Shown: positions 26,248 to 38,140, counted from the first letter of the stretch. The stretch: DNA of 64,000 nucleotides from Primula veris (GCA_963682055.1 OY821740.1:33186795-33250794); one strand, 5' to 3'. Notes: generated from the letters alone by a model not told the origin. A program made the numbers and translations.

Positions 26248-26393
26248 CAAAAATGAGAGTGCTCCGGCGTTATTAATTTCCACCGATGGATTCAGACGAC
26301 AAGAGAGGGAGAGATGAAGAAATTAAGCTGTGTAGGGTTAACGTTTGAGGCATGAAATACTGCTACATATGCGGATTTATATATATATATATA
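26248..26393 (-). promoter_or_regulatory. Core promoter and 5'UTR exon of transporter B
   Basis: A run of TA ending TATATAAATCC on the minus strand (about 26393-26374) serves as the TATA box. About 30 bp on, a C/T-rich leader (CTTCATCTCTCCCTCTC) starts and runs to the donor at 26248. Confidence 0.6.
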
Positions 26394-27148
26394 GCAATAT
26401 TGTACATTCAGACAAAAGTAACTACATAAGTGGTCCCATATTTTATTATCTGGGCATTATATTTCATTTTTAATACGGTAACAATTGCCTAATTTTGTAA
26501 AAGTTCATTGCAGCCCGTCTCATAGTTGAAACTCGTTTGTCTCTTTTAAAAACAACATTTCTTGTTGATTACATGGTTACCAATTCACGTCTCTCGACTC
26601 GCATTGTTTTACATGTAAATCTTTAAGGGGGGAAAATCATAATTTCGCTTCACATATGCTTCCCGTTTTTCTCGTTTTCTTTACTAGATAAATAATTATG
26701 GCATACCCCCACAATGAATTGGATATCTGAAAATGTTATAGTTCAAAAACAAAAATAATATCTATTAATAATGGATGTTTGTTTCTTTGATTAAGTTATA
26801 TATCTTTTACTAATATATAATTTCTATATGAATCGTAATATAGTATGAAAATGTATTTTATGACATTTTCCTGGTGTATTGCCAATTGTAAATAATAATA
26901 AAAAGTGTCAAGTCTGTCATGTTTTCAAATTTAGGTAATTATAGTTTTCCGCTTTAAATTATAAAACTAAGTATTAATTTGGATGGAATCTAAAAGGTGC
27001 CGTTATTGAATTTACCGATGAATACGTATTTCAAGGGATTCTTCAGAGTATTAAACCGTGGCTATAATAGGATCGATCTTGCTAAAATCTCTCAAACAAT
27101 AGTACGCCTTCCCTGATTTCTGGAATATTTTCATTTATACGAGTAATA
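26394..27148. other. Upstream region of transporter B
   Basis: AT-rich sequence with no gene or clear repeat. Regulatory sequence for copy B would be expected here but no specific element could be supported. Confidence 0.4.
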
Positions 27149-27318
27149 CACTACAAAATAATGTTTGATTTAGTGAGAGTCAAAAACTGTCACAAGATTG
27201 TCGCTAATTTAAAAGGCTGCCACAAATCTGTCACAAATTGACTAAACTGTCACAAAAACCGTCGCTAATAAGCTCGTAACAAAAAATCTCGTCGCTATTT
27301 GAGTATTTTTTTGTAGTG
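27149..27318. mobile_element. CACTA-type MITE (170 bp)
   Basis: It begins CACTACAAAATAATG and ends TTTTTTTGTAGTG, the CACTA terminal inverted repeat. Inside, short units such as TGTCGCTAAT and CTGTCACAAA recur. A second copy lies at 38141-38333. The 3-bp flanks here (ATA and CTA) do not match, so the target duplication has decayed or the ends are slightly off. Confidence 0.75.
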
Positions 27319-27425
27319 CTAGTTTTATGTTTTACTAACTAAATTTTGGTGATTATGGTTATAATATAGTTGGCATGAAAATTATATATTAATGTTCTTA
27401 TATGACAATTATACATATAGATCAT

Positions 27426-27726
27426 TCTATTATAATAACCCAACCCAAGAGAATTGAGGCTGCTCAATTTAACCATTTTTTTCAAAAATACCCCTATACT
27501 TTTTTATTAATTACAATAATACCATGCTCACATAAAAAATAAAAAATAAAATAAAAAATAACAACTAATAACACTATGTGCCCCTCTTTAACAACCAAAC
27601 ATTCTTTTAAGTCTTATACTATTTTTTTTTGGTATTATCCACGTATTTGTATCATAACTACACTTATTTTTTATATTTTAATTGCATTAGACGTCACACA
27701 CGTAACGCGTGGGCCACGACTACTAG
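27426..27726 (+). mobile_element. Small non-autonomous Helitron-like element (copy 2)
   Basis: About 300 bp starting TCTATTATAATAACCCAACC and ending CTAG followed by T, with no terminal inverted repeats or target duplication, as in Helitrons. Near the 3' end is a palindrome, CGTGGGCCACG. Copies are at 1-154 (same strand) and 45353-45686 (opposite strand). No coding capacity. Confidence 0.6.
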
Positions 27727-27757
<31 letters not shown>

Positions 27758-28440
27758 CATTTGGTAGTTTCGTAGGTACGTACGTAGTATATTCTTTTCA
27801 AATTGCCTATGGATATCTTTTTCATTTCTTAATTAATATGTGAAATATTGCTAACCAATGTTTAATATTGTTGACTACTACTATATACGTTGAGTCCTCT
27901 TACACAGTTAAGAAACTTTTATTAAATTGAATTTATATTTATTAAATCAAAATGGTTAGCTGTTACCATCAATAGTTCTCGTATTTATAGTGTACCTGTA
28001 TCTAATTATGGAAAGAAATATTTAAATGAGATATTATATTCTAGTAGTTGTTATTAGGTAATGAATATTCATTATTCATCATTTTGAATTTGATTCCATC
28101 CATCCTACTAATTCTTGAAACCCGGTCGAGTATTTTACATTTCTATAAAGGAATCTGTAATTAATTTGACAGAAACCATCCTTTGTATTAATTTGTTCTG
28201 AAACTTGAGAGGATCCTATAAATTAACTTGCTCCTATCCAAAGCTTATCACTAGCCAGAATTGTTGAACAAACTACATTAAATTTGAAATAAAGAAAATA
28301 ATGTGACCTGCAGCTTTTGGTTTATCTTTTGTACTTAAATAGTCGAAAATTATTAAAATGCTGTCAAAATAAGCAATTGCTTCAAACATTTGTATTATTA
28401 TGTGTATATATAGACTAAAGCTACAATATTTGAAAGAAGT
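27727..28440. other. Intergenic, AT-rich
   Basis: A TA microsatellite (27728-27756), then AT-rich sequence. A possible TATA box (GTATATATAGAC, about 28402-28413) lies just before the ORF at 28441. No other feature is supported. Confidence 0.4.
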
Positions 28441-28686
28441 ATGGAAAACAAGGAGAATGCTCCTCCTCTTGAGGAGTTGAGTAAATCTGTTGAAAAAAAT
28501 GTTCATGGAAATGTGTTATCTAGATATGCAAAAAAGAAACAGCAAGAGAAAGAGAAAGAGAAAGAGAAGGCAATGAAAAATTGCACAAAAGTAGCTCATT
28601 TCGATTGCAAGCAAAGGTCCGCAATCAATTTCATGAATATGTTGCCTACGCTCGCACTTTATAGAGGTTCTAATGGGAAACTATAA
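28441..28686 (+). CDS. Unassigned small ORF with KEN motif and Lys/Glu repeat
   Basis: I do not recognise this 81-residue protein. It starts MENKENAPPLEEL, so a KEN sequence (a recognition motif of the anaphase-promoting complex in some proteins) lies at residues 3-5. Residues about 30-46 are a charged run (KKKQQEKEKEKEK) made by a repeated GAGAAA codon pair, followed by a short cysteine-containing tail. A TATA-like sequence is only about 30 bp upstream of ATG. The next 330 bp look like transcribed non-coding sequence and end at the Copia insertion. It may be a small gene, a gene fragment or chance. Confidence 0.25.
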   Translation: MENKENAPPLEELSKSVEKNVHGNVLSRYAKKKQQEKEKEKEKAMKNCTKVAHFDCKQRSAINFMNMLPTLALYRGSNGKL

Positions 28687-29020
28687 TATGACTCATCTTT
28701 GAGCTTAGATCATGGAAAATTTTCAAGGAGAAGGAACTCACTCGGACTTTTGTTTTAATGAAGAGAATTGAAATCTTAAGGGAAATCGACATTCTATGAA
28801 AAGCAGAGGCCATAAGGTGCAATAAAAGCTGTAAACTTGATGTTTTGCTCGCTACAACAATGCTTGAAAATTCCAAGTATAGCACGTGTCTAGTCTTCTA
28901 GTGCTAATGTGTTTTTTATGTAGCTCGTATGAGCAATTTTATCCGTTTAGCACTTAGAAGCGTAGATTAGTTGAGTCTTTGTTATTAGATCTTATAGTGC
29001 CTATAAGTTGTTGTAGTTTT

Positions 29021-30414
29021 TGTTGGTTTCCGTGTACGAAATAACAATTAATAATAAATAAATGACTAAACAGTAATTAAATAAAACCAGTGTAATATTT
29101 ATTAATTTCCAAATGAAATACAATAAATTGATTACAACATGTAGGTACTGAAATGTAAATAAAACAAAGCGTTATCAGATTATTATCAATTAATAATCTG
29201 ATATACTGTTTTATAATTAAAAGAAACTGCCGGACTGAAAAGTAAAACTTAACAGCCGGACTGTTCTATTATGAATTTAAAATACAGGACTGAATTGAAA
29301 CTAATCTAATTACAGAATTAAATTACAGAACAGAAACAGAACTTTGGAAAAATTACAGAATAGTACAAACAGAATAGAAAAGCTACAGCTAAGGACAGAA
29401 TATTAAAAAACTGAAATTTAAATACTGAATTGAAAAACCAGAATGTAAAAGACTGAATTTAAGTGCGAAAAATAAACGGACAGAATGTAAAAAATAAACG
29501 GACGAGGCTATTGTTAACAGTATGCCCTTAACCGATATTCGCCCAACCACCTTAAGGTTTCTGGTTGCGTTGGCGCTTCGATCTCAAGGTACAACGTCTC
29601 TCGAAAGACTCGACGGAAACTGGCGACGAGTATAAGTCGAGCTTTTAGTGGGTGGTTCTCTCTGGTCTAATATGCTATGAAGGAAAAATTATATGCAGCT
29701 TTTAGAGAGAAGGAGATACTGATTTTGAATGTGTATGAAATATGAAGGGATGGCTGCCTCTTTAAAGAGGATTCTGAAACTTCATAATTGAATGTGGTCA
29801 TTTAATTCTGGGAGTTACATCCCCAGAATCCGCCTCCATTACTGCTGGAGTTTCAACCTTTCTGGAACTCTAGGGACTGCTCTTGCAAATATGCAAAAGT
29901 CACTTTTCAGATTTAGTACAAGACCCAAGACCCAAGACCCGAGACATTCCCCAAATCCCAAATCCCAAATCCCGCATCCCGCGGCCCGAGTCCCGAGTCC
30001 CGAGACCCGAGCGAGCGAGCGCGTGTGTGGTACACACTAACCCACTCATGGGTATGTGGACTTAATTAGTTTACCAACTACATGAGATGGGTTTGTATAT
30101 ATAGAGTGAAAATCAACCTTGATTTTCCAATGTGGGATAACCCTCATGGTTTATTCCCACTCTCTACTCCATTTTCCAGATTTCGGTTTTTCCCTCTTTC
30201 GAGTACCAACATTCGAGTCCAATTATCATTCACACCATTCCTCCGAATTGGTCATGCGATATACCGTTGCGAAGCTCGTCGCACGAGCTACTCAAACGCA
30301 TAGAGTATGGCCTCAGAAAAACTGAGCAGTCGTATTAAAAATTGACTCAAAGGTGGTCCCTGACCACTTGGAACAAATATGTTTAAACTACATATTTTCC
30401 AACTTTTTCCAACA
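29021..30414 (-). repeat. 3' LTR of the Copia element (1394 bp)
   Basis: Direct repeat of 35611-36764. It retains a segment (29721-29948, about 228 bp) missing from the other LTR. Positions about 29930-30024 are a C-rich tandem array (units like CCCAAGA, CCCAAAT and CCCGAGT). A TATA-like sequence lies on the minus strand at about 30103-30092. Confidence 0.93.
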
Positions 30415-30971
30415 ATCCCCCACATGAATGCAATTGGCTCGAAAACCCATGTCCTAAATGCAAATCAAGAGAACCGCAAAAGTTCACTGCCTAAGGTCAG
30501 GTAGCGCGCGCCTTGAACCTGCCGTAGCGGAGTACCACCCAGAATACTGCTATTAGGTAGCTGTAAAGCTTTGAACCATCAAGCTTTGTGTATCCCAGAA
30601 TCGCACCCGCACAGTGCCCTCTCTACCCACGTACTAGGCCCTTTAGTTGTTGTCCATATTTGTCCTGGACTGCCTTGGCAACTTCAACTCAGTTCTCTAG
30701 TGAATTAGCCCAAGCTCATCACATGGTACCGGCCTTACACACTAGTTATAGGTGTTCCAAGTCGGAAGTGTCCTGACTCACTTTACTCGACCGTCGAGTT
30801 ACTTGGATCATTAAGAGCCTCAAACTCACCCTTACAATGGTACAGGTCTATCACTCTGTCATCGCGGAGATGGGCTGGGAACTCCAGGTTCCCGAGTGCA
30901 TTGTTCGGTTGCCCCCACAGTTCAGTTTCCCTTTGAACCTATCAGGAAAGATTCCGTTTAGGTTGGGTTGC
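30415..30971 (-). other. 3' untranslated region of the Copia element
   Basis: About 557 bp between the RNase H stop and the LTR. It is less AT-rich than surrounding DNA, has no credible ORF, and ends with the polypurine tract next to the LTR. Confidence 0.6.
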
Positions 30972-33900
30972 CTATGGGGGGGCCACCAATTTAATGGGCT
31001 TTAATCCCATTCCGTTCGATGACGTCTCGACTCCCACTTGAGTCAAGCCTTTAGTTAATGGATCCGCTATGTTTTCCTTTGATCTTACAAAATCTAAGGA
31101 TACCACACCATTGGATAACAATTCCCTTACGGATTTATGTCTCCGACGTATATGTCGAGACTTTCCATTATACATATGATCCTGAGCCCGCGCAATAGCT
31201 GATTGACTATCGCAATGCATGCTTATTGCGGGAACAGGTTTCGGCCACATTGGAATTCCTTCCAATAGATTTCTCAGCCAGTCTGCCTCTTCGGTTGCTA
31301 AGTCCAATGCTATGAATTCTGATTCCATAGTTGACCTTGCAATACATGTCTGTTTGGAGGATCTCCAAGACACAACAGCTCCTCCCATTATAAACACATA
31401 TCCACTCGTGGATCTTGTGCTATTGGAGTCTGATATCCAGTTGGCATCTGAATACCCTTCCAGTACCGCTGGATATCTGGTATAGTGCAGCCCGTAATCA
31501 GCTGAAAACCTCATATACCTGAGAAGTTTCATTATGGCCTTCCAGTGTTCCTCATTTGGATTACTGGTGTACCTGCTCAGTCTACTCACTGAGTTTGCTA
31601 TGTCTGGTCTAGTGCAATTCATTATATACATGAGACTGTCTATGACTCGAGAGAACTCCAATTGATTCACACTTTTACCGAAATTCTTTTTCAGGTTACA
31701 GTTGAACTCAATTGGGGTTCTCGACATAGCTTTACTGTCCTTGTCAAACTTGTCTAAAACTTGTTTAACATAGTGAATTTGGGACAAGGCATACCCTTCT
31801 GATGTTTTGGTAATCTTCATACCAAGTATTACATCAGCTATACCCAGGTCCTTCATATCGAAGTGTTATGATAACATTTTCTTTGTGGAGCTGATTCTAT
31901 CATTACTCCCAATTATGATCATGTCATCCACATAGAGACAGACTACAACACATTCTCTTCCACTTCCTTTAGAGTAGACACATTTATCACACTCATTAAT
32001 GTGAAAACCGTTTGATAGCATAATTCTACCAAACTTCTCGTGCCATTGCTTTGGCGCTTGTTTGAGTCCATATAGAGACTTTACAAGTTTGCACACTTGG
32101 TGCTCTTTACCAGGAACTACAAACCCTTCCGGTTGTTCCATGTAAATCTCTTCTTCCAGTTCTCCATTCAGAAATGCCGTCTTTACATCCATTTGATGTA
32201 TTTCCATATCAAACAAAGCTGCGAGAGCAATGACGATTCGGATAGACATTTTCCTGGAGACCGGGGCATACGTGTCAAAATAATCGACACCTTCCGTTTG
32301 CCTGAAGCCTTTTACTACAAGTCTCGCCTTGTATTTCTCAATCATGCCGTCAACCTTTAACTTCCTCTTAAAGATCCACTTGTGACCTAGGGGCTTGCAT
32401 CCTTTCGGAAGATCCACTAGTTTCCAAGTGTGGTTTTGCATGATTGATTCAATTTCATTTTGAATAGCTTCTTCCCAATATTGGGAATCCGGTGTTGACA
32501 TAGCTTGTTTATATGTCGCCGGTTCGCCTTCAACCATGAAGGTTAGGAAATCAGGTCCAAAGGAAGTTTCCTTCCTTGCCCTTTTGCTGCGCCGAGGCTC
32601 TTCCTCTTCCTCTTCCTCTGTCGGTTCACTTGCCCCCACATTTCCTTCACTGTTCAACTCTTCAGTTGGTACAGATGTAGGTAATTTTCGGGGAAAGATC
32701 TCTTCAAAGAAAGAGGCCTCTCGGCTTTCCATATACGTATCTACATGCACATCGGGATTGTCCGACTTGTGCATGAGAAACCGATATGCACTACTATTCT
32801 GTGCATATCCGATGAACACACAGCCCACCGTCTTAGGACCAATTCTCATCCTCTTAGGAGTGGGAACTAGGACCTTTGCGAGACAACCCCAAACTCGCAG
32901 GTTCTTATAACTGGGTTGATGACCTTTCCATAATTCATATGGAGTCTTTTCTCGCTTCTTATGTGGTAACTTGTTTAAAACATAGTTAGCGGAAAGTACA
33001 GCTTCCCCCCACATGTTCTGGGTTAACCCAGAACTGATTAGCATAGCATTCATCATTTCCTTTAGCGTTCTATTTTTACGCTCAGCAACCCCATTTTGCT
33101 CGGGAGTGTATGGGGCTGTGGTTTGATGTATAATGCCGCTTTCAGCGCATATCTGTTCAAACGGTGATTCATATTCACCGCCTCTATCACTTCTCAATCT
33201 TTTAATTTTCTTATTGAGTTGATTTTCAACTTCGGTCTTATAAAGAGCGAATTTCTCTACTGCTTCGTCTTTACTTCTCATTAAGTAAACATAACAGTAT
33301 CTAGTACAATCATCTATAAAGGTGATAAAGTACTTTTTCCCTCCTCGCGTTTGTATAAACTTTAAGTCGCATACATCCGTGTGTATTAGACCGAGAGGTT
33401 CACTTTCTCGTTCAACATGTTGAAACGATGATTTCGTTAATTTTGCTTCTACACAAATCTCACATTTGTGTTGCTTATCAAAAACGAAATTTGGTATTAG
33501 TTTTAGTGAAATTAATTTCTTTAAAGAATTATAATTCACGTGACCTAATCTACCATGCCACAAATGAAATGACTCAAATAAATAATTAAACTCGGAATTT
33601 TTATTGGCCTCTTGGGCAACAGTCATTACAGTACTTGTGCTAGCCTCAGCTTTAGCACCTTTATTGGGAGCAGGTGTCCCTACGTTTAACTTAAACATGC
33701 CATTGGTCATATAGCCACGGCCTACATAGACACCATTTTTGGTGATTACAATTTTATCGGATTCTAAAACTAGTTTAAACCCGTTCTTTACCATCACCGA
33801 TCCTGATACCAGATTCTTGCGGATATCTGGAACATGAAGCACATTTGTCAACCTCAGCTCTTTTCCCGAGGTCATCTTCATCACGACCATTCCTTTTCCT

Positions 33901-35246
33901 TCCACCTTGGAAGTAGCAGAATTTCCCATGAAGCAGCTTTTTCCCTCTACCGCTTCGTAGGTCTTAAACATCCACCTAGTTGAGCAGATGTGGGTTGTGG
34001 CGCCAGTATCCAGCCACCACTCTTTGGGGTTGCTCCCCACGAGATTGACCTCAGAGACCACAGCAGTAAAGTGGTCGTCATCTCGTCCTCCCTCGGCCAG
34101 ATGAGCCTGAGCTGGAGCTTTCCTCTTCCCTTTGCCCTTAAAGTTCCTCGGGGGGGGGGGGGGGGGGGGGGGGAGGGGCTTAGGCTTAGCAGCGCCTTTA
34201 TTGTCATAACAGTCCGCGGCACGATGGCCGGTCCTGTTACACACAAAGCAGGTTACCGCAAATTTCTTTGCGACAACAGCACTGCCTCCGGTGTCAAAAC
34301 GTTTCCGTTTGACGTTGGAGCTTTCGACCACATTGGCCTTTGCCATCGGGATGACAGCACCACCAACTCTCCTCACGGAGCGACGGTTGCTCACCTCGAT
34401 GTTGAGCTTCTCAATGAGCCCCTCCAACCTCATTTCCTTCCGCTTGTGCTTCAGGTAGTTTTGAAAGTCTTTCCATGACGGCGGCAATTTCTCAATCATG
34501 AGTGCCACCTGGAAAGGCTCATTAATAACTAGCCCCTCAGCCTCAAGGCGGTGATAAATCAGTTGGAGCTCCTCAACTTGCTCCATGACACCCCTGCTGT
34601 CAGTCATACGGTACTCGTGAAAGTCCGTGACAACAAATCTCTTTGTGCCAGCGTTATTCACTTTGTACTTATTTTCGAGAGTCTCCCACAGCTCCTTTGC
34701 AGTAGCTTTGGGCTCGAAAACACTGAACAGCGTGTCATCTAGAGCACATAGGATATAGTTCTTGCATAGGTAGTCGGCATGTCTCCATGCCTCAACCGCA
34801 GAGAACGACTGCTCGTCCAGATCGTCCTCGCTTAGGACGGGAGCAGTCTCCTTGAGAAACCTGGTCAAATTCAGAGTGGTGAGATAAAACAGCATCTTTT
34901 GCTGCCAACGTTTGAAGTTGTCACCCCTGAATTTTTCCGGTTTCTCCATATGAGAAGTCGGCAAAGTAGGCACAACCGAATACATCGGTGCCTTGCCCTT
35001 GGCCGCAGCCTTGGCTCTTGCCGCAGCCTTAGCTGCAGCCTTGGCCGTGGCCGCTGCTTCGGCCGCAGCCTCAGCTTTGGCCGTAGCATCCGCCATGGCC
35101 GCAGCCGCGGCGGCCTCAGCCGCTGCAGCTACGTCATCGGCGGTAGCCCCCACAATCGCATCGCCCCCAGTGTTATGGACATCTCCACCAACCACTGGGT
35201 CATGCTCACTTCCGATAGGCAACTGAATAGGCGACGTGTTTGTCAT
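30972..35246 (-). pseudogene. Copia gag-pol polyprotein with one in-frame stop
   Basis: A single frame encodes the whole polyprotein, broken only by a TAA at 31868-31866 between the reverse transcriptase and RNase H parts; the frame is the same on both sides, so this is a nonsense change, not a frameshift. The likely start is 35246 (MTNTSPIQLP), right after a TTTCAG sequence; an upstream in-frame ATG exists at 35285. In order: an Ala/Lys-rich N-terminal segment (about 35132-34980), gag, a CX2CX4HX4C zinc knuckle (CFVCNRTGHRAADC), a proline run (34173-34150), protease DTGA, integrase HHCC and DDE region with GVAERKNRTLKEM, reverse transcriptase with YVDD, and RNase H. The element depends on its host cell for expression. 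I did not assign a Copia lineage. Confidence 0.93.
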
Positions 35247-35610
35247 CTGAAACGACAACACAAAACGTATGAGATACGTGTACAAACAATTCTATAAACA
35301 AACACCAAAACTGAAATTTGGGTTTGTAAAAGAATTACCAAACAAAATTAAAATAAACTCTTATCCCTTTAAATATCAATATGGTTGATATTAAAAGGAT
35401 TGAAACGATTCTTATTGAATACCAAAACGGTTGGTATCAACAAGAAAATAAAATAAAAATTAAAACTGTTTGGAATTTATTCTTTGTAATTCAATTTCTA
35501 ATATAATTTAGAATTGAAAACAAGAAAGCATTATTCCTTATAAAAATAAATAATTGTATTAATCAATACACGAAAGAAACAACAAAATATCGGTTAAGAT
35601 TGTTGGTTTC
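35247..35610 (-). other. Leader of the Copia element
   Basis: AT-rich leader between the 5' LTR and gag. Right after the LTR end the minus strand reads ATCTTAACCGATATTTTG, without the usual TGG that starts a primer-binding site matching a tRNA 3' end. A splice-acceptor-like TCGTTTCAG directly precedes the gag ATG. Confidence 0.55.
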
Positions 35611-36764
35611 CGTGTACGAAATAACAATTAATAATAAATAAAGGACTAAACAGTAATTAAATAAAACCAGTGTAATCTTTATTAATTTCCAAATGAAATA
35701 CAATAAATTGATTACAACATATAGGTACTGAAATGTAAATAAAACAAAGCGTTATCAGATTATTATCAATTAATAATCTGATGTACTGTTTTGTAATTAA
35801 AAGAAACTGCCGGACTGGAAAGTAAAACTTAACAGCCGGACTGTTCTGTTATGAATTTAAAATACAGGACTGAATTGAAACTAATCTAATTACAGAATTA
35901 AATTACAGAATTGAAATTACAGAACAGAAACAGAACTTTGGAAAAATTACAGAATAGTACAAACAGAATAGAAAAGCTACAGCTAAGGACAGAATATTAA
36001 AAAACTGAAATTTAAATACTGAATTGAAAAACCAGAATGTAAAAGACTGAATTTAAGTGCGAAAAATAAACGGACAAAATGTAAAAAATAAACGGACGAG
36101 ACTACTGTTAACAGTATGCCCTTAACCGATATTCGCCCAACCACCTTAAGGTTTCTGGTTGCGTTGGCGCTTCGATCCCAAGGTACAATGTCTCTCGGAA
36201 GACTCGACGGAAACTGGCGACGAGTCTAAGTCGAGCTTTTAGTGGGTGGTTCTCTCTGGTCTAATATGCTATGAAGGAAAAATTATATGCAGCTTTTAGA
36301 GAGAAGGAGATACTCCCCAAACCCCAAATCCCGAGGCCCGCGGCCCGAGTCCCGAGACCCGAGCGAGCGCGCGCGTGTGGTACACACTAACCCACTCACG
36401 GGTATGTGGACTTAATTAGTTTACCAACTACATGGGATGAGTTTGTATATATAGAGTGAAAATCAACCTTGATTTTCCAATGTGGGATAACCCTCATGGT
36501 TTATTCCCACTCTCTACTCCATTTTCCAGATTTCGGTTTTTTCCTCTTTCGAGTACCAACATTCGAGTCCAATTATCATTCACACCATTCCTCCGAATTG
36601 GTCATGCGATATACCGTTGCGAAGCTCGTCGCACGAGCTACTCAAACGCATAGAGTATGGCCTCAGAAAAACTGAGCAGTCGTATTAAAAATTGACTCAA
36701 AGGTGGTCCCTGACCACTTGGAACAAATATGTTTAAACTACATATTTTCCAACTTTTTCCAACA
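35611..36764 (-). repeat. 5' LTR of the Copia element (1154 bp)
   Basis: Direct repeat of 29021-30414, upstream of gag on the minus strand. The junction 36314/36315 marks the loss of about 228 bp compared with the other LTR. A short insertion (about 14 bp near 35905) is present here only. A TATA-like sequence on the minus strand lies at about 36453-36442. Confidence 0.93.
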
Positions 36765-38140
36765 GTTGTTAGGGCGGAAGTTTGTATCGTCATACACATG
36801 TTTGTTCAATGCAAGTTTTTGTTTTCGATTAAAAAAATAAATTATATATATATACATAGACTAATTCGTCTACTTGACCAGTTGGAGTTTTGTTAATTTA
36901 TCATTTCGGTGAGATATTGCTATTAGACCACTAAGTACATGTTACTAATTAAGGTGCATGACCCCCAATTTTTTCAAAGTCTTAGATTAATTCCACGTAA
37001 ACCACATCACTAATCTCTACATACATACAAGTTCACATGCATTACTATTCACTTGTGTGAGAATTATTTGATTGGTTTAAGTTTAATTATAAAAATTGGT
37101 GCCAGTAAACGGAACCGACAAATTTTTAGAATTTTAGATGAATTATATTTTCGTTTTCATCATATCATGGCTCCGCATACATACCAAAAATACAACTATT
37201 TTTTCATTGTATTTGACGACAAACCAAGTATCCTATATATAATCATAATTTGTTCTAGCTTTCTCGACATCTAAGCGAAGTGTAGGTTATCTCACGCCTT
37301 TTAAATTTTTTTAATGTGATTTTGACATGACTTTTTTCACTCCCAAAATTTAAACTGGAATTGTTTCATGTAAGATATTTAAAATACTGTACTCATAAAA
37401 ATATTATATGAAATTAATATTGTCGCCGTCAAAGTTATCTATATTTTGTGTTATTGAAATGTTCATCATGACCGGTTGGTTTACAATGAGAAATGACACT
37501 TCTTAAATCTTATGAAAGAAAGGGTTAAAAAAGAGTTTGATTCTCTTCCCGAACTATTTTTTAATTTTTTAAAACAAAAAGGTGAAAACCCAAACTATCA
37601 AAAGTCTACCCCTCGAGGTTTTTTGAATCTTATGTTGTGGAGCATAGTTGTAAAATGAATATAATGAGCCAAGTAACCAAACCCTATATTTGTTCATGTT
37701 GGTACAAATGCTCAAAATGTTTGTTCATGTTCATATATACATTTATAAATAAACAAATACAAACCTTTGACAAACGAACATTAATATGTTCATGTACAAT
37801 TCGTTAACAACAAAAGTTTTAAAATCGAGTTTTAACCGAGTCACTAGATATATAATACGTATTCTTTACGTTCCTTTTTAATTTTAATCGGTTAAATATT
37901 ATTGTCTAAATTGCCGAAAAGGAAAATTTGAAGAAGGAAATATATAGTTGAATGTAAAATTATATGGCCAACTTTTTACCGTCAGTTTTTGTACAAGTTC
38001 ATGATCAGAGAAAGTTGCACATAATATTGTGAAGAACAATTATATGGGAATGAATGTAATGTAAATGTAGGCAGAGCAGACGAATAGAGTTTTTTTTTGC
38101 GGAGTGCCCCTAAAGTTATTAAACTTGTTTCGCCTCCCAT
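36765..38140. other. Intergenic, AT-rich
   Basis: No gene is supported. The short ORFs have no recognisable content. I see no clear repeat with defined ends. Confidence 0.4.

Larger units (their letters stand above)
29021..36764 (-). mobile_element. Ty1/Copia LTR retrotransposon, nearly complete
   Basis: A 7.7-kb element bounded by two long direct repeats, each TGTTGG...CCAACA. Coding runs on the minus strand in the order gag, protease, integrase, reverse transcriptase, RNase H, the Copia order. A polypurine tract (GTGGGGGAT on the minus strand, about 30423-30415) abuts the left (3') LTR. Flanking 5-mers GTTTT (29016-29020) and GTTGT (36765-36769) differ at one base and may be the target duplication. 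I count roughly 20 substitutions over about 1.1 kb of aligned LTR, mostly transitions, so insertion is fairly recent but not new. Autonomous activity is doubtful because of one stop codon in the polyprotein and a deletion in the 5' LTR. Confidence 0.95.

Noticed and set aside
34899..35297. Plus-strand Ala/Ser-rich open frames over the Copia gag start
   Set aside because: They are antisense frames of the GCN/GGC-rich gag tract; a repetitive GC-rich array gives open frames on both strands.
37053..37274. 73-codon ORF in the gene-poor region
   Set aside because: Low-complexity composition, no recognisable motif, no splice or promoter context.
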